From Fredinandcohnia onubensis (GTDB lineage: Bacteria; Bacillota; Bacilli; Bacillales; Bacillaceae_L), in assembly GCF_002734215.1 (NCBI RefSeq), contig NZ_NSEB01000004.1, positions 317,954 to 381,953 of the forward strand: a stretch of 64,000 nucleotides of DNA. The letters run 5' to 3'. The notes beneath the pieces were generated by a model. It made no database searches. It had not been told where the DNA came from and worked only from the letters and a program-made list of their open reading frames with translations. This document shows positions 1-8,246 of this stretch, in pieces. The first letter of the stretch is position 1. Every line of letters begins with the position of its first letter. A program made the position numbers and the translations under genes.

Positions 1-402
1 CCGGCCATCATTGTCCCCTTAAAGTCTTTAGAGGCAGTAAAGAAAGCAAATATAAATAGAGAAAAGTATTATAAGTTAATTGAGCATTTGGAAGCTAAAG
101 CGATTTTAGTTTTTTCACCAGAAGTTTATAACGCCGAAAATGATATAAATGTTCGAGACTTTGCAGATTACTATGGTATTCCAGAAGATGCGGCAACGGG
201 CAGTTCGAATGGATGTTTAGCTGCATACCTAGTGAAATATAAGTACTTCAATAAAAGTGAAATTGACATTCGAGTAGAACAAGGATACGAAATTGGAAGA
301 CCATCTTTATTATTTCTAAAGGCAGATGAGCAAAAAGAGAAAATTAATGTTCATGTAGGTGGGAAAGTTATAAAAATAGCTCAGGGTGAGTGGTTGCTAT
401 AA
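1..402 (+). CDS. PhzF family isomerase/epimerase-like protein (C-terminal part)
   Basis: The reading frame is open from base 1, so this is the last 133 codons of a gene cut by the window edge; the TTG at 88 is internal. The visible part carries the PhzF signature around ATGSSNGCLAAYL (family form ATGSAxGxLxxYL) followed by QGYEIGRPSLL, which matches the family QGxxxGRPS block. PhzF proteins are two-lobed diaminopimelate-epimerase-fold enzymes. Most members outside phenazine clusters have no known substrate, and nothing nearby suggests phenazine synthesis. The catalytic N-terminal glutamate lies outside the window. Confidence 0.8.
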   Translation, partial: PAIIVPLKSLEAVKKANINREKYYKLIEHLEAKAILVFSPEVYNAENDINVRDFADYYGIPEDAATGSSNGCLAAYLVKYKYFNKSEIDIRVEQGYEIGRPSLLFLKADEQKEKINVHVGGKVIKIAQGEWLL

Positions 403-522
403 TAACCTTCATATGCTGCTTTGCAGTAGAAAAGTTAAGGAGTTGCGGGAAAATTACAGCGGAAATACCAAAATTAGTATAAAGTATTCTCATGAAGTCA
501 TTTTTGATGAGGGTGGGAAACT

Positions 523-972
523 ATGAAAATAGTTCAGGCAACAATTGAAGACTTAGAGGGAGTAACAAATTTATTTAATTCATATCGGAAGTTTTATCAA
601 CAAGAATCTGATATAGAAGGTGCCAAGGCTTACATAAAAGAACGTATGGCGAGTAAGGAGTCCGTTATATTTGTTGTGAAAGACAAAGAACACTATGTCG
701 GCTTTACTCAACTTTATCCTACATTTTCATCTATATCTATGAAAAGAGCTTGGATCTTAAATGACTTGTATGTGGATTCTAATGCAAGAAAACAGGGCGT
801 TGGAGAAATGCTTTTACATAAAGCCAAGGAATATGCAATTGAAACGGGTGCTAAGAGCATTAGTCTCAGTACAGCCCCAGACAATGTTTCAGCGCAAAGA
901 TTATATGAAAAGAATGGCTACAAAAAGGATACACAATTTTATCATTATGAATTAGAACTGGCGGGATTATGA
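523..972 (+). CDS. GNAT family N-acetyltransferase
   Basis: A 149-residue single-domain GNAT protein. The acetyl-CoA binding motif A is visible as [17 protein letters not shown] (about residues 84-100, form R-x-x-G-x-G), followed by the conserved [20 protein letters not shown] block (N and Y before the last strand). It should transfer an acetyl group from acetyl-CoA to a small molecule or protein amine; the substrate cannot be told. GGGTGGG lies just before the ATG. Its stop overlaps the next start by 4 bases (ATGA), so the two genes are probably translationally coupled. Confidence 0.85.
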   Translation: MKIVQATIEDLEGVTNLFNSYRKFYQQESDIEGAKAYIKERMASKESVIFVVKDKEHYVGFTQLYPTFSSISMKRAWILNDLYVDSNARKQGVGEMLLHKAKEYAIETGAKSISLSTAPDNVSAQRLYEKNGYKKDTQFYHYELELAGL

Positions 973-1313
973 TGATCAATTACAATGGGAAACGATTCGT
1001 TTCAATAGCTAACACCAAAAATGGAGAGGTTTCCTCAAAGACTTTTTTCGAATACACCCAAGAAGGGAATATCCTTTCAGCTTCCTACAGTGGCGGAGAA
1101 ATTGTAAAAGGTTTTCTAATCGGTATAGTTGAGGAAAATGGATGTTTGAATTTTAGATATAACCATGTAAATACCAGTAATGAGATAAGGGGAGGACAAT
1201 GTTATTCAACTCCCGAGTTACTTCCAGACGGTAGAATTAGACTGCATGAGAGTTGGAAATGGCTTGATAATGAACAAACCGAAGGGAAATCTACAATCGA
1301 AGAAGTAATCTAA
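969..1313 (+). CDS. Small conserved hypothetical protein
   Basis: A 114-residue protein starting in the ATGA overlap with the acetyltransferase; a second ATG follows at 972. It appears mostly beta-stranded, with glycine-rich segments ([38 protein letters not shown]). It resembles small Bacillus proteins often labelled n-acetylglutamate synthase by transfer annotation, but I see no GNAT acetyl-CoA motif, so that label should not be trusted. Coupling to the upstream GNAT gene suggests a shared role. Confidence 0.65.
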   Translation: MMINYNGKRFVSIANTKNGEVSSKTFFEYTQEGNILSASYSGGEIVKGFLIGIVEENGCLNFRYNHVNTSNEIRGGQCYSTPELLPDGRIRLHESWKWLDNEQTEGKSTIEEVI

Positions 1314-1421
1314 TACTTTAATAGTCAATATTCAATTGACAGCTACATAGGTGGTTACTTTGTTTGAACCCAACTATTTTTCCAACTATAATAAAGAAAA
1401 CCATATAAGGAAGGTTATTTC

Positions 1422-1772
1422 ATGACTAAACATCGGATTTATACAATGAGTTTCGCAGGAGTCTATCCTCACTATGTTACGAAGGCTGAGAAAAAAGGAC
1501 GTACGAAAGAAGAAGTCAATGAAATCATTCTCTGGTTAACAGGGTATAGTCAGGAAGAGTTAGAAGCACATCTAGAAAAAAAGACAAACTTTGAAGACTT
1601 CTTTGCCGAAGCTCCCAAACTTAATCCTTCGCGGGCTTTGATTAAAGGTGTCATCTGCGGAGTCCGAATAGAAGAAATTGAAGACCCACTGATGAAGGAA
1701 ATTCGCTATATGGATAAGCTAATCGATGAGTTAGCAAAAGGAAAAGCGATGGAGAAGATTTTGCGGAAATAA
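1422..1772 (+). CDS. DUF2200 family protein
   Basis: A 116-residue protein that matches the DUF2200 family over its full length: N-terminal [31 protein letters not shown], then [10 protein letters not shown], and a C-terminal helical [24 protein letters not shown]. The function of the family is unknown. The start is supported by GGAAGG spaced 7 bases before the ATG. The gene is monocistronic, with an intrinsic terminator directly downstream. Confidence 0.8.
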   Translation: MTKHRIYTMSFAGVYPHYVTKAEKKGRTKEEVNEIILWLTGYSQEELEAHLEKKTNFEDFFAEAPKLNPSRALIKGVICGVRIEEIEDPLMKEIRYMDKLIDELAKGKAMEKILRK

Positions 1773-1785
1773 AAGTGAAAATGAA

Positions 1786-1833
1786 GAAACACTGATTCCA
1801 TATAATTGTAAAAGGAATAGTGTTTCTTTTTTT
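1786..1833 (+). terminator. Intrinsic terminator of the DUF2200 gene
   Basis: Inverted repeat GAAACACTGATTCC / GGAATAGTGTTTC with one bulge and a 14-base loop, followed directly by a run of T. It lies 14 bases after the stop codon. Confidence 0.8.
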
Positions 1834-2102
1834 ATGTTCACCCACGCTTTTAACATCGGGCGGGGGAACATACTAAAAAAAGGTCTGTCCGATAGGGTAC
1901 TTTATATTTCATGATGAAGGAATAAAAGCTGGATGAGCCGAATAAATCATAGTGATTAAGGTTTTGTTGTATTTTCAAAATCTGGAGTCGCCACCTTAGG
2001 CTCCAATAAACTAGGTTTGTATTTATATCAAAAAGCAGTAGTCTTTTAGAAAAGAGCCTTTAACTTTGAAAGAATACACTAAACAGTAAGGAGATTGGTT
2101 GT
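1834..2102. other. 269-bp non-coding stretch
   Basis: No plausible gene is seen. It contains one small hairpin (TGGAGTC / GGCTCCA near 1983-2005) without a T run and, at its right end, the AAGGAGATTGG ribosome binding site of the DinB gene. It may hold the DinB promoter, but no convincing -35/-10 pair stood out. Confidence 0.4.
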
Positions 2103-2600
2103 ATGAAAGTTGTAACCAAAATGTTCTTAGAACAACTAGAGATGCATTGCCATGAGAATGATTGGTTTGCATCCATGGAACAGGCGCTGCATGGAGTCAC
2201 CGCAGCCGAGGCAGCATGGACAAGTTCAGGAAAAAGTAATTCAATTTGGCAAATTGTTAACCATTTGATCTTTTGGAATGAGGATGTAATCCATCGAATT
2301 AAGGGCACAGAGAATCCACATAAGGCAGAAGACAATGAAGAAACCTTTGGAAACCCGGGGGATCCAGGAGACGAAAATGGGTGGGCTCAGACAGTGCAGC
2401 GCCTTAATGAAGTATTCAATAATTTAAAAACGGTTATTGCGGACCTTGACGATGAAAAGTTAAAAGCTCCTTATGCAGCTAACAGGCACTCAATTGAGCG
2501 TTTACTGAGCAATATCATGATGCACGATACTTATCATCTTGGCCAAATTGTTCTGTTGCGGAAGTTGCAATCTTCTTGGGGTGGCGTTGATTGGTCCTAA
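2103..2600 (+). CDS. DinB family protein
   Basis: A 165-residue four-helix DinB/YfiT-type protein. The usual metal-binding histidine triad is present: H54 in IVNHLIFWNE, and H141 and H145 in MMHDTYHLGQIVLLRKLQ near the C-terminus. Members of this superfamily include bacillithiol-dependent transferases and DNA-damage-inducible proteins; most have unknown substrates. AAGGAG stands 10 bases before the ATG. A bidirectional terminator separates it from the convergent pterin dehydratase gene. Confidence 0.85.
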   Translation: MKVVTKMFLEQLEMHCHENDWFASMEQALHGVTAAEAAWTSSGKSNSIWQIVNHLIFWNEDVIHRIKGTENPHKAEDNEETFGNPGDPGDENGWAQTVQRLNEVFNNLKTVIADLDDEKLKAPYAANRHSIERLLSNIMMHDTYHLGQIVLLRKLQSSWGGVDWS

Positions 2601-2703
2601 AACACTATAATGCAGTGACATTCATAAATAGCCAAAACGGTTTTACAAATGGTGTTTAAAGTCAATAATTAAATTCCAATCAAAGATAGATAGCAAGATT
2701 AAA

Positions 2704-2736
2704 AGGAGATCATTTTATTGATCACCTATTTTTTTA
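2704..2736. terminator. Bidirectional terminator between DinB and pterin dehydratase genes
   Basis: Stem AGGAGATCA / TGATCACCT with a 6-base loop. ATTTTTTT follows on the plus strand and TTTT on the minus strand, so it can end both convergent genes. The stop codon of the minus-strand gene (2726-2728) lies within the stem. Confidence 0.7.
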
Positions 2737-3022
2737 TCTGTAAATACAACTCATCATATTTTTCTGCTAATGCAAAATCCAAAGTCGTTAGTCCCCTCGC
2801 TTTCCACGATGTAATCTTAACCGAGATAAGTTTATAGTCAATGGAGATAAAGGGATGGTGATTCATTTTTTCTGACAGATGGGCGACATTTTGAACAAAT
2901 TCTATACCGTTTAGATATTCCTTAAAGAGATATTTCCGTTGAATCCATTTTCCATCGACTAACTTCCAGTTTGCATGATCTATTAGTTTTTCTTGGATGG
3001 CTGCCTCGCTAAGTTTTTCCAT
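2726..3022 (-). CDS. 4a-hydroxytetrahydrobiopterin dehydratase (pterin-4a-carbinolamine dehydratase)
   Basis: A 98-residue protein with the full PCD/DCoH signature: HHPFISIDYKLISVKITSW (H55, H56, P57, W73) and D82. It dehydrates 4a-hydroxytetrahydrobiopterin to recycle pterin cofactor after aromatic amino acid hydroxylation, and some members are transcription co-factors. No hydroxylase gene is visible nearby. The open frame extends to 3106, but that stretch is translated palindromic repeat. AAAGGGG is spaced 8 bases before the ATG at 3022, and the start there gives the usual family length. Confidence 0.88.
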   Translation of the reverse strand: MEKLSEAAIQEKLIDHANWKLVDGKWIQRKYLFKEYLNGIEFVQNVAHLSEKMNHHPFISIDYKLISVKITSWKARGLTTLDFALAEKYDELYLQIKK

Positions 3023-3044
3023 GTTCATTTCCCCTTTGCATTTA

Positions 3045-3105
3045 TGGGGACACTGGGACAGGTCCCGTTTCCCAGCTGGGAGAATGGACCTGTCCCTGTG
3101 TCCCA
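3045..3105. repeat. GGGACA-type palindromic repeat, long form
   Basis: Outer arms TGGGGACACTGGGACAGGTC and GACCTGTCCCTGTGTCCCA pair almost perfectly around a 20-base middle that is itself an inverted repeat (TCCCAGCTGGGA). It lies between the sugar dehydrogenase-like gene and the pterin dehydratase gene, both on the minus strand. Related copies are at 5278, 23325, 29209 and 33019. Confidence 0.85.
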
Positions 3106-3106
3106 C

Positions 3107-4555
3107 TTATTGAACAATTTCAAAGACTGTTCCTTGGTTAAAATCTGCCACTTTCGTAGAGCCATGAGTACCTAAGTATAATTTGGTTTGGTTTATGTTC
3201 GTTCCTAGGCTAACGTAGTAAGTTGATTGAGTACCAGAATTATAATTGGTTTCAATCATACTATATTCATTCAGTTTACCATCCATCCGCACCCTCGTAT
3301 AAGCTAAGGCCCCTCTTACCGGAGTTTGTGATTCTTCCTTTCGTGCGAAATCAGTAAATACGACACTTCCTGTTAATGCAGGGATGCCATTCCCCATATA
3401 GGCTTGCACGCCTGTGAGCGCAGTTCCACTAAACTTATCAGGACGAGAATCTTGATGGTAATAACTAGTTAAGGGATGAATCCGACTCACTGAAGTTTCA
3501 ATCACCTCATTGTAAAATGCAGCTATTTTCTCATTCAAAGTCTGATTAGATGTACAGTTCCTTATAATCGAAGTTGGCAAAACACCTTCCCACCCTCGCC
3601 AACCAAAATTAATAAATTCTTCTTGGTCAGCGGGATTAGGGGACAGTTTCCTTGTCTCAACTGGGTTAGGAAGGGAGTCTCTGTGCCCCACAATTTGAGT
3701 AACCGGTATTGGTTTGTAATGAACGAATGAAAAGATGGACTCGACTAGTTCCTGTCCGACATTTCCCACATATTTAATAAATTGATTATTCATCCTTTGA
3801 TAGGAAATCCCCGGTATATTGCGGACCCCTTTAGCGATGACCGTAAGTGTTTCCTGAATAGGTACCGGTAATTCATTAAAACGAGTGACGACGGGTGGCT
3901 TATGAATTGTTGTATGTTTCCCAACATCGATTTCAATGATTTTCCCCGCGATTTCCATATCATCCTGACTTAAATTAAACGGATCATAACCTGATCCACC
4001 ATCGCCGGTTGTTAGAACAAGTTTCCCTGTTTCTGGTGAAAAGGTTAAGCTGTTGACTCCATTATGATTTAAAAATGGTCTCCTTAAATTAAGTAAAGTC
4101 CGCCTTTTTTGGGGCTGGCCATTTGGTTGTAACATCCATTCTTCAACTGTATCAATATGGTCAAATAGAGCATCTCGATTTGTCCATCTAAGGTTTAATG
4201 TATTGGGATCACACGGGTTCGGAGTATAAGATTCAGGAAGAGCCCCTGGGCCTTGGCTTCCAGCTACTGAATAGTGAAGATAAAACAAGCCGTTATAATA
4301 AAATCCGGGATGAAACGCTAGTCCTAGCAAACCTCTCTCATCATATCCGCCAGAAGCACCAAGTTTGATGATTCGTGGTCGAATATCTAAAAAAGTCCGA
4401 ATATCACCATTTCCTATGTAAAAGATTTCTCCAACTTGGGTTGCAATAAATAATCGTTCAATTGAGTCACCCGGAAGAAAAGCTGTTTTTATAACAGTGG
4501 GTAAATTAATCCGTTGTACAATGGGACGTAAACGAACCTTCACTTTTCTCAACAA
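3107..4555 (-). CDS. Glucose/sorbosone dehydrogenase-like (PQQ-dependent sugar dehydrogenase family) protein
   Basis: A six-bladed beta-propeller protein of about 482 residues. Family blocks seen are LFIATQVGEIFYIGNG, DERGLLGLAFHPGFYYNGLFYLHYS, LTFSPETGKLVLTTGDGGSGYDPFN and EEFINFGWRGWEG, and it ends in GTVFEIVQ. Members oxidise aldose sugars with PQQ or are uncharacterised propellers. No secretion signal is evident. The frame has an ATG at 4573 without a ribosome binding site, whereas AGAAGGGG precedes the TTG at 4555 by 7 bases, so the TTG is preferred. The segment encoded near 3638-3696 looks like a degenerate GGGACA palindrome translated in frame. Confidence 0.75.
   Translation of the reverse strand: MLRKVKVRLRPIVQRINLPTVIKTAFLPGDSIERLFIATQVGEIFYIGNGDIRTFLDIRPRIIKLGASGGYDERGLLGLAFHPGFYYNGLFYLHYSVAGSQGPGALPESYTPNPCDPNTLNLRWTNRDALFDHIDTVEEWMLQPNGQPQKRRTLLNLRRPFLNHNGVNSLTFSPETGKLVLTTGDGGSGYDPFNLSQDDMEIAGKIIEIDVGKHTTIHKPPVVTRFNELPVPIQETLTVIAKGVRNIPGISYQRMNNQFIKYVGNVGQELVESIFSFVHYKPIPVTQIVGHRDSLPNPVETRKLSPNPADQEEFINFGWRGWEGVLPTSIIRNCTSNQTLNEKIAAFYNEVIETSVSRIHPLTSYYHQDSRPDKFSGTALTGVQAYMGNGIPALTGSVVFTDFARKEESQTPVRGALAYTRVRMDGKLNEYSMIETNYNSGTQSTYYVSLGTNINQTKLYLGTHGSTKVADFNQGTVFEIVQ
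3638..3696. repeat. Possible degenerate GGGACA palindrome inside a coding sequence
   Basis: On the plus strand GGGGACAGTTTCCTTGTCTC and GGAAGGGAGTCTCTGTGCCCC form an imperfect inverted repeat of the same size and base pattern as the intergenic copy at 3045-3105. In protein it gives GHRDSLPNPVETRKLSP, similar to the translation of the intergenic repeat, GHRDRSILPAGKRDLSQ. It does not look like a propeller blade sequence. Inference only. Confidence 0.4.
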
Positions 4556-4703
4556 ACTTACACCCCTTCTCATTGCTTTCTTTTAATTAAAATATGAGTC
4601 AAAGATTTCTAATAGTACCTATTTATAAAGACTGCTGGTCTAGAACAACAATTTCTAGCATAATCTTCATTCTTACCGCATTTACCTAATATGGGGGTGT
4701 CAC

Positions 4704-5273
4704 ATGCGGTCATTTATTAAAAAAGTAACATCTGGTTTTTGGGGAGATGAAATAAACCTTTCAATTGACAGGTATTCAAAGACAACGAGGCTTATAGTAG
4801 GAGCATTATTAGGTTCATCTGCCGTCATTTTTCAGTCTGCTGGGGTTTTTACGGGGATCGGCTTTATCCTGAGCATGATGAGTACGGGTCCTCTTGTACT
4901 TGCTAGCCTCATGTCACTTAAAATAGGTGTGATGACTTATTTCGTATCTGCATTCCTATTGGCAATGCTCCAGCCAAGTGAACTATTGGTTTTTCTCTTT
5001 ACTACAGGATTATTAGGGCTCAGTTTAGGCATCGGCCTTAAGTATTTTAAGAGGAGCATATTAACGATCGTTTTTGCAGCATTAAGTTTGACGTTAGGTA
5101 TAAGTCTTTTATTATATGTATTTAAATTTCCTATACTAGGGCCATCCGTATCATCCCATTTTAATAGTGCTTTTCTATTAGGGACATTTGCTTTTTGCTT
5201 ATTGTATAGCTGGATTTGGAAGAAAGTAAGTATTTCTGCTTTTAAAGTTCTCCATAAAATTATTTCACGATGA
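4704..5273 (+). CDS. Multi-pass membrane protein of unknown function
   Basis: A 189-residue protein with a short basic N-terminus and about five hydrophobic segments (roughly 30-50, 55-75, 78-100, 100-118, 118-142, 152-172), rich in Leu, Gly and Phe, with no charged residues in the membrane spans. The family is not recognised; size and layout resemble small integral membrane or ECF-transporter S-type proteins but no motif supports that. GGGGGTG lies 5 bases before the ATG. A GGGACA palindrome begins 5 bases after the stop. Confidence 0.6.
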   Translation: MRSFIKKVTSGFWGDEINLSIDRYSKTTRLIVGALLGSSAVIFQSAGVFTGIGFILSMMSTGPLVLASLMSLKIGVMTYFVSAFLLAMLQPSELLVFLFTTGLLGLSLGIGLKYFKRSILTIVFAALSLTLGISLLLYVFKFPILGPSVSSHFNSAFLLGTFAFCLLYSWIWKKVSISAFKVLHKIISR

Positions 5274-5277
5274 TAGA

Positions 5278-5305
5278 GGGACACGGGACCTGTCCCTGTG
5301 TCCCA
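5278..5305. repeat. GGGACA-type palindromic repeat, short form
   Basis: A 28-bp imperfect palindrome with outer arms GGGACA / TGTCCC and inner GGGACC / GGTCCC-like core, almost identical to the copies at 29209 and 33019. It starts 5 bases after the membrane protein stop and may double as a transcription-end hairpin, though no T run follows. Confidence 0.85.
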
Positions 5306-5460
5306 TGTAAATGTTTTGTGAAGTTTGGTTTTAGCTTGTTGGACCAAGAAGGATTTTGAGTTGTTTTGTGGAATATAATCATTAAAATAGATTTCCAAAG
5401 TATTCTTAATACCAGGAATAAAGGCGAAATACGATGGAGAGTATGTAGGAAGGTGAAAAT

Positions 5461-6003
5461 GTGATTGATACTAGAAGTGAGTTTTGGGAATGGATTAAAG
5501 CCCTTTTTATTGCACTCTTAATAGCTTTTATTATTCGTGTGTTTTTCTTTACCCCTGCTATTGTTGAAGGCGCCTCGATGCAGCCTACTTTGCACGATCA
5601 AAATCGAATGATTGTTACAAAAATAGGTGAACCGAAAAGATTTGATGTTGTCGTATTTCACGCAACTGAGGAAAAAGACTATATTAAAAGAGTGATTGGT
5701 TTGCCAGGAGATCGTATCGAGTATAAAGATGATACATTGTACATTAATGGAAAACCGTACGATGAGCCTTATTTAGATAATAGTAAAGAAGAGCTAATTG
5801 ATGGTCCATTAACAAATTCATTCACATTACTGGAAACTCCAGTGGGGAGTGAGGTAGTTCCTGAAGGACATTTGTTTGTTATGGGAGATAACCGCCGAAA
5901 TAGTATGGACAGTCGTCACATTGGGGCGATTCCAATAGATAGTGTAGTTGGAATTACGAATCTTGTAGTCTGGCCAATCAAAGAGATCAAAATACTTGAT
6001 TAA
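5461..6003 (+). CDS. Type I signal peptidase
   Basis: A 180-residue membrane-anchored serine protease that removes signal peptides of secreted proteins. One N-terminal transmembrane segment (about 12-30) is followed by the catalytic serine in GASMQPTL (S39), the catalytic lysine in YIKRVIGLPGD (K76) and the conserved GDNRRNSMDSRHIG box. Size and order match Bacillus SipS-type enzymes. The start is GTG with AGGAAGGTG 5 bases upstream. It sits alone and ends at a strong terminator, so it is probably one of several paralogues. Confidence 0.95.
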   Translation: MIDTRSEFWEWIKALFIALLIAFIIRVFFFTPAIVEGASMQPTLHDQNRMIVTKIGEPKRFDVVVFHATEEKDYIKRVIGLPGDRIEYKDDTLYINGKPYDEPYLDNSKEELIDGPLTNSFTLLETPVGSEVVPEGHLFVMGDNRRNSMDSRHIGAIPIDSVVGITNLVVWPIKEIKILD

Positions 6004-6012
6004 GTTTCTATA

Positions 6013-6039
6013 AAAGGTGCGCTCATTAGCACCTTTTTT
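6013..6039 (+). terminator. Intrinsic terminator of the signal peptidase gene
   Basis: Perfect 8-bp stem AAAGGTGC / GCACCTTT with an 8-base loop, then six T residues, 10 bases after the stop. Confidence 0.9.
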
Positions 6040-6118
6040 ATATGGAGTTCCAGTATTTTGAAACCTTCTCATTTTAATTCCGTATACACATGTAGAATGA
6101 AGTAAAGGGGAAGTCTTG

Positions 6119-6208
6119 ATGGAAGCGATTTATACAATTCTTGAGAATATATTTGGTGCCATTGCTCATGTATTGGATAAAAGGAAAAAAGGTAAAGAAA
6201 GAACGTAA
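6119..6208 (+). CDS. Putative 29-residue small protein
   Basis: An open frame MEAIYTILENIFGAIAHVLD followed by a basic tail KRKKGKERT. AAAGGGG is spaced 8 bases before the ATG (with a TTG immediately upstream). The first 20 residues would form an amphipathic or membrane-bound helix. It precedes a small two-span membrane protein by 24 bases and may be co-transcribed. Too short for family recognition; supported only by ribosome binding site and composition. Confidence 0.45.
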   Translation: MEAIYTILENIFGAIAHVLDKRKKGKERT

Positions 6209-6232
6209 TTTAACGAAAACGGGGTGAAATAA

Positions 6233-6442
6233 ATGATAGCTAAGATTAAAGCACTACCCGAGAAAAAAGCATTCAGGATCGGCATTTCTATTATCGTAAT
6301 CAGTCCATTATTATTATTTCTATTTTCACTTTTATTCCCTATAGGTAATTGGATAACGATTATTATCCAAGGTATTATCTGGGGTATTGCTACTTTATTT
6401 GTATTAAGTGCTGCTGATAAAAGGCATTCACGAGTGAAGTAA
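6233..6442 (+). CDS. Small membrane protein (69 residues)
   Basis: A basic N-terminal segment (MIAKIKALPEKKAFRIG) precedes two hydrophobic helices (about 17-38 and 41-60) and a basic C-terminus (DKRHSRVK), which puts both ends in the cytoplasm by the positive-inside rule. An ACGGGGTG ribosome binding site stands before the ATG. Family not recognised. Probably in one unit with the 29-residue frame upstream. Confidence 0.6.
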   Translation: MIAKIKALPEKKAFRIGISIIVISPLLLFLFSLLFPIGNWITIIIQGIIWGIATLFVLSAADKRHSRVK

Positions 6443-6568
6443 GCCTGATAGGATTTGGAATAGCCTCACTCTTCCCGGTAAACTTCATGTTATCTGTACA
6501 CTATATTTACTTGGCTTTAATATTCAGATGATATGATTGGTTTATCAACGAATGAGGAGGCATTATAA

Positions 6569-7366
6569 ATGAATGTGCGTGCATTATTTATTGATATGGA
6601 TGGTACATTACTAACCGCTTCAAACACCATTTCCCAACGAAATTTAGAAGCTATTTATAGGTTGATTAATCAGGGAGTAAAGGTTTTTCTAGCGACTGGT
6701 CGACACTATGAAGTAACGGCGCCCTACCATAAAGAAATCGGATTACGAACCCCAATGATCTGTTTGAATGGCGCTTCTATTCATGATGCATTGACGGGAA
6801 GAGCGTTACAAAAGAGAACCGTCAGCATAAATGAAGAGCGATTTCACCATCTGACTGCTGATAGACCTTGTAATGTTATCGTTCATACAGCAAATGGGCT
6901 TTATTGTAAGGAAACAAATGAAGAAATCGATTATTGGACAAAAGTTGGGCAAACTCCGCCAACATATATTGGAGATTTAAGACAGGCTCAATATCAAGAT
7001 GTCCTTAAATATAGTGTTCGAACAGGTACAGCAAGTCCAGAGTTATCTTCTATATTTAAAAAGGAAGCAGAAGTCATTGATTGGAATGATGGGTTTGAGT
7101 TAGTTGCTCCTAAAGTTTCGAAATGGTCTGCTATAAAAAGCTTAATTCATGCATATCGAATTAACCCAAAAGAAGTCGTAGCCATTGGTGATGGACCAAA
7201 TGATATCGAAATGCTTCGTCATGTCGGTACTGGTGTGGCAATGGGGAATGCAGATCATGATGTAAAAGCTGCAGCTGATTTTGTTACAGGGCACCACCAA
7301 AATGATGGATTAGCTCAGTTCATTGAACGCTATCTATGTATACCATATGAGCCGTTTGCCTTGTAA
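6569..7366 (+). CDS. HAD superfamily Cof-type phosphatase
   Basis: A 265-residue member of the Cof/YkrA-like HAD group. Motif I is LFIDMDGTLL (nucleophile D9, acid D11), motif II is FLATGR, the lysine motif follows LVAPKVSKWSAI, and motif IV is VAIGDGPNDIEML. A large C2B-type cap lies between. Such enzymes dephosphorylate sugar phosphates or flavin and pyridoxal precursors; the substrate is unknown. GAGGAGG is spaced 9 bases before the ATG. Confidence 0.9.
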   Translation: MNVRALFIDMDGTLLTASNTISQRNLEAIYRLINQGVKVFLATGRHYEVTAPYHKEIGLRTPMICLNGASIHDALTGRALQKRTVSINEERFHHLTADRPCNVIVHTANGLYCKETNEEIDYWTKVGQTPPTYIGDLRQAQYQDVLKYSVRTGTASPELSSIFKKEAEVIDWNDGFELVAPKVSKWSAIKSLIHAYRINPKEVVAIGDGPNDIEMLRHVGTGVAMGNADHDVKAAADFVTGHHQNDGLAQFIERYLCIPYEPFAL

Positions 7367-7432
7367 CGTAAACTAAATGGTAAGTGATTTTTTTTCGTAG
7401 ATGAATGAAAACTTAATACACGATACATTCGA

Positions 7433-7465
7433 CCATATAAGTGAATTCATTATATGGCTTTTTCA
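7433..7465 (+). terminator. Terminator after the HAD phosphatase gene
   Basis: Stem CCATATAA / TTATATGG with a 9-base loop, followed by CTTTTTC. It is AT-rich but placed between the HAD gene and the convergent LysE gene. Confidence 0.6.
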
Positions 7466-7489
7466 TCTCTATCAAACTCAAATTAGTTC

Positions 7490-8092
7490 TTATACCAGAC
7501 CCATTAAAAGATAAATAGCTGTCCCCCAAATAAAGATGGCAGAGCATTTGTTGAACATCTTCATTAAGACTCCAGTACCATCTAATTTTTTCATAACCGC
7601 ACCTGCCAACATTAACCCAAAGAACCAGATCCAAGATACGAGAATACAAGAAACGGTAAATAGTATTTGTTCAGTTCCAACATATTTTAACGCACTTGTC
7701 CCAATCACCCCGACGATATCTAAAATGGCATGCGGATTTAACAATGATACGGATAAAGCAAAGATGATTTGTTGCCGGATGGGCAATGCTTTATTCGTTT
7801 CATTTGCTATCGGTGCAGACCGCCAAATCGCATATCCCATATATAGTAAAAACAAAATCCCAGCACTCATCAGACTAATCCGCAACCATTCAAATTGTAG
7901 AACGATAGCGGATAAACCAAACACAGCTAATAGGATTAACAGAGTATCGCACAAACCAGCTGTAATGATTGCAGGAAACGCCCGCATTAGTTTTGGCTGT
8001 GTTGCTCCCTGCGAAAAAACAAATACATTTTGTACACCTAAAGGTAAAATTAGACCGAATGCTAAGATGATCCCATGTAAAATGGCTTCCAT
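7490..8092 (-). CDS. LysE/ArgO family amino-acid exporter
   Basis: A 200-residue inner-membrane exporter with six predicted spans and the LysE family start FGLILPLGVQNVFVFSQGA (family PGPxxxxV or LPLGxQNxFV). Conserved SVSLLNPHAILDIVGVIG in the middle also fits. Members export basic amino acids; B. subtilis YisU-like proteins are close in form. AGGGAG stands 7 bases before the ATG. Monocistronic on the minus strand. Confidence 0.88.
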   Translation of the reverse strand: MEAILHGIILAFGLILPLGVQNVFVFSQGATQPKLMRAFPAIITAGLCDTLLILLAVFGLSAIVLQFEWLRISLMSAGILFLLYMGYAIWRSAPIANETNKALPIRQQIIFALSVSLLNPHAILDIVGVIGTSALKYVGTEQILFTVSCILVSWIWFFGLMLAGAVMKKLDGTGVLMKMFNKCSAIFIWGTAIYLLMGLV

Positions 8093-8246
8093 ATACTCAA
8101 CTCCCTAATACATACTATCGTACATTGTGTCTAGAAAATTACAATATCACATTAAAAGTTTTTGAGCCCAAGAACAGAAGGTTAAGAAGGATTTTACAAA
8201 AAATAGAAGAATAGAATATAAAAACTAATATCTAGGGGGGAAGGGT

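Noticed and set aside
3023-3106. N-terminal extension of pterin dehydratase to ATG 3106
   Set aside because: The extension is translated palindromic repeat; the ribosome binding site and family length place the start at 3022.
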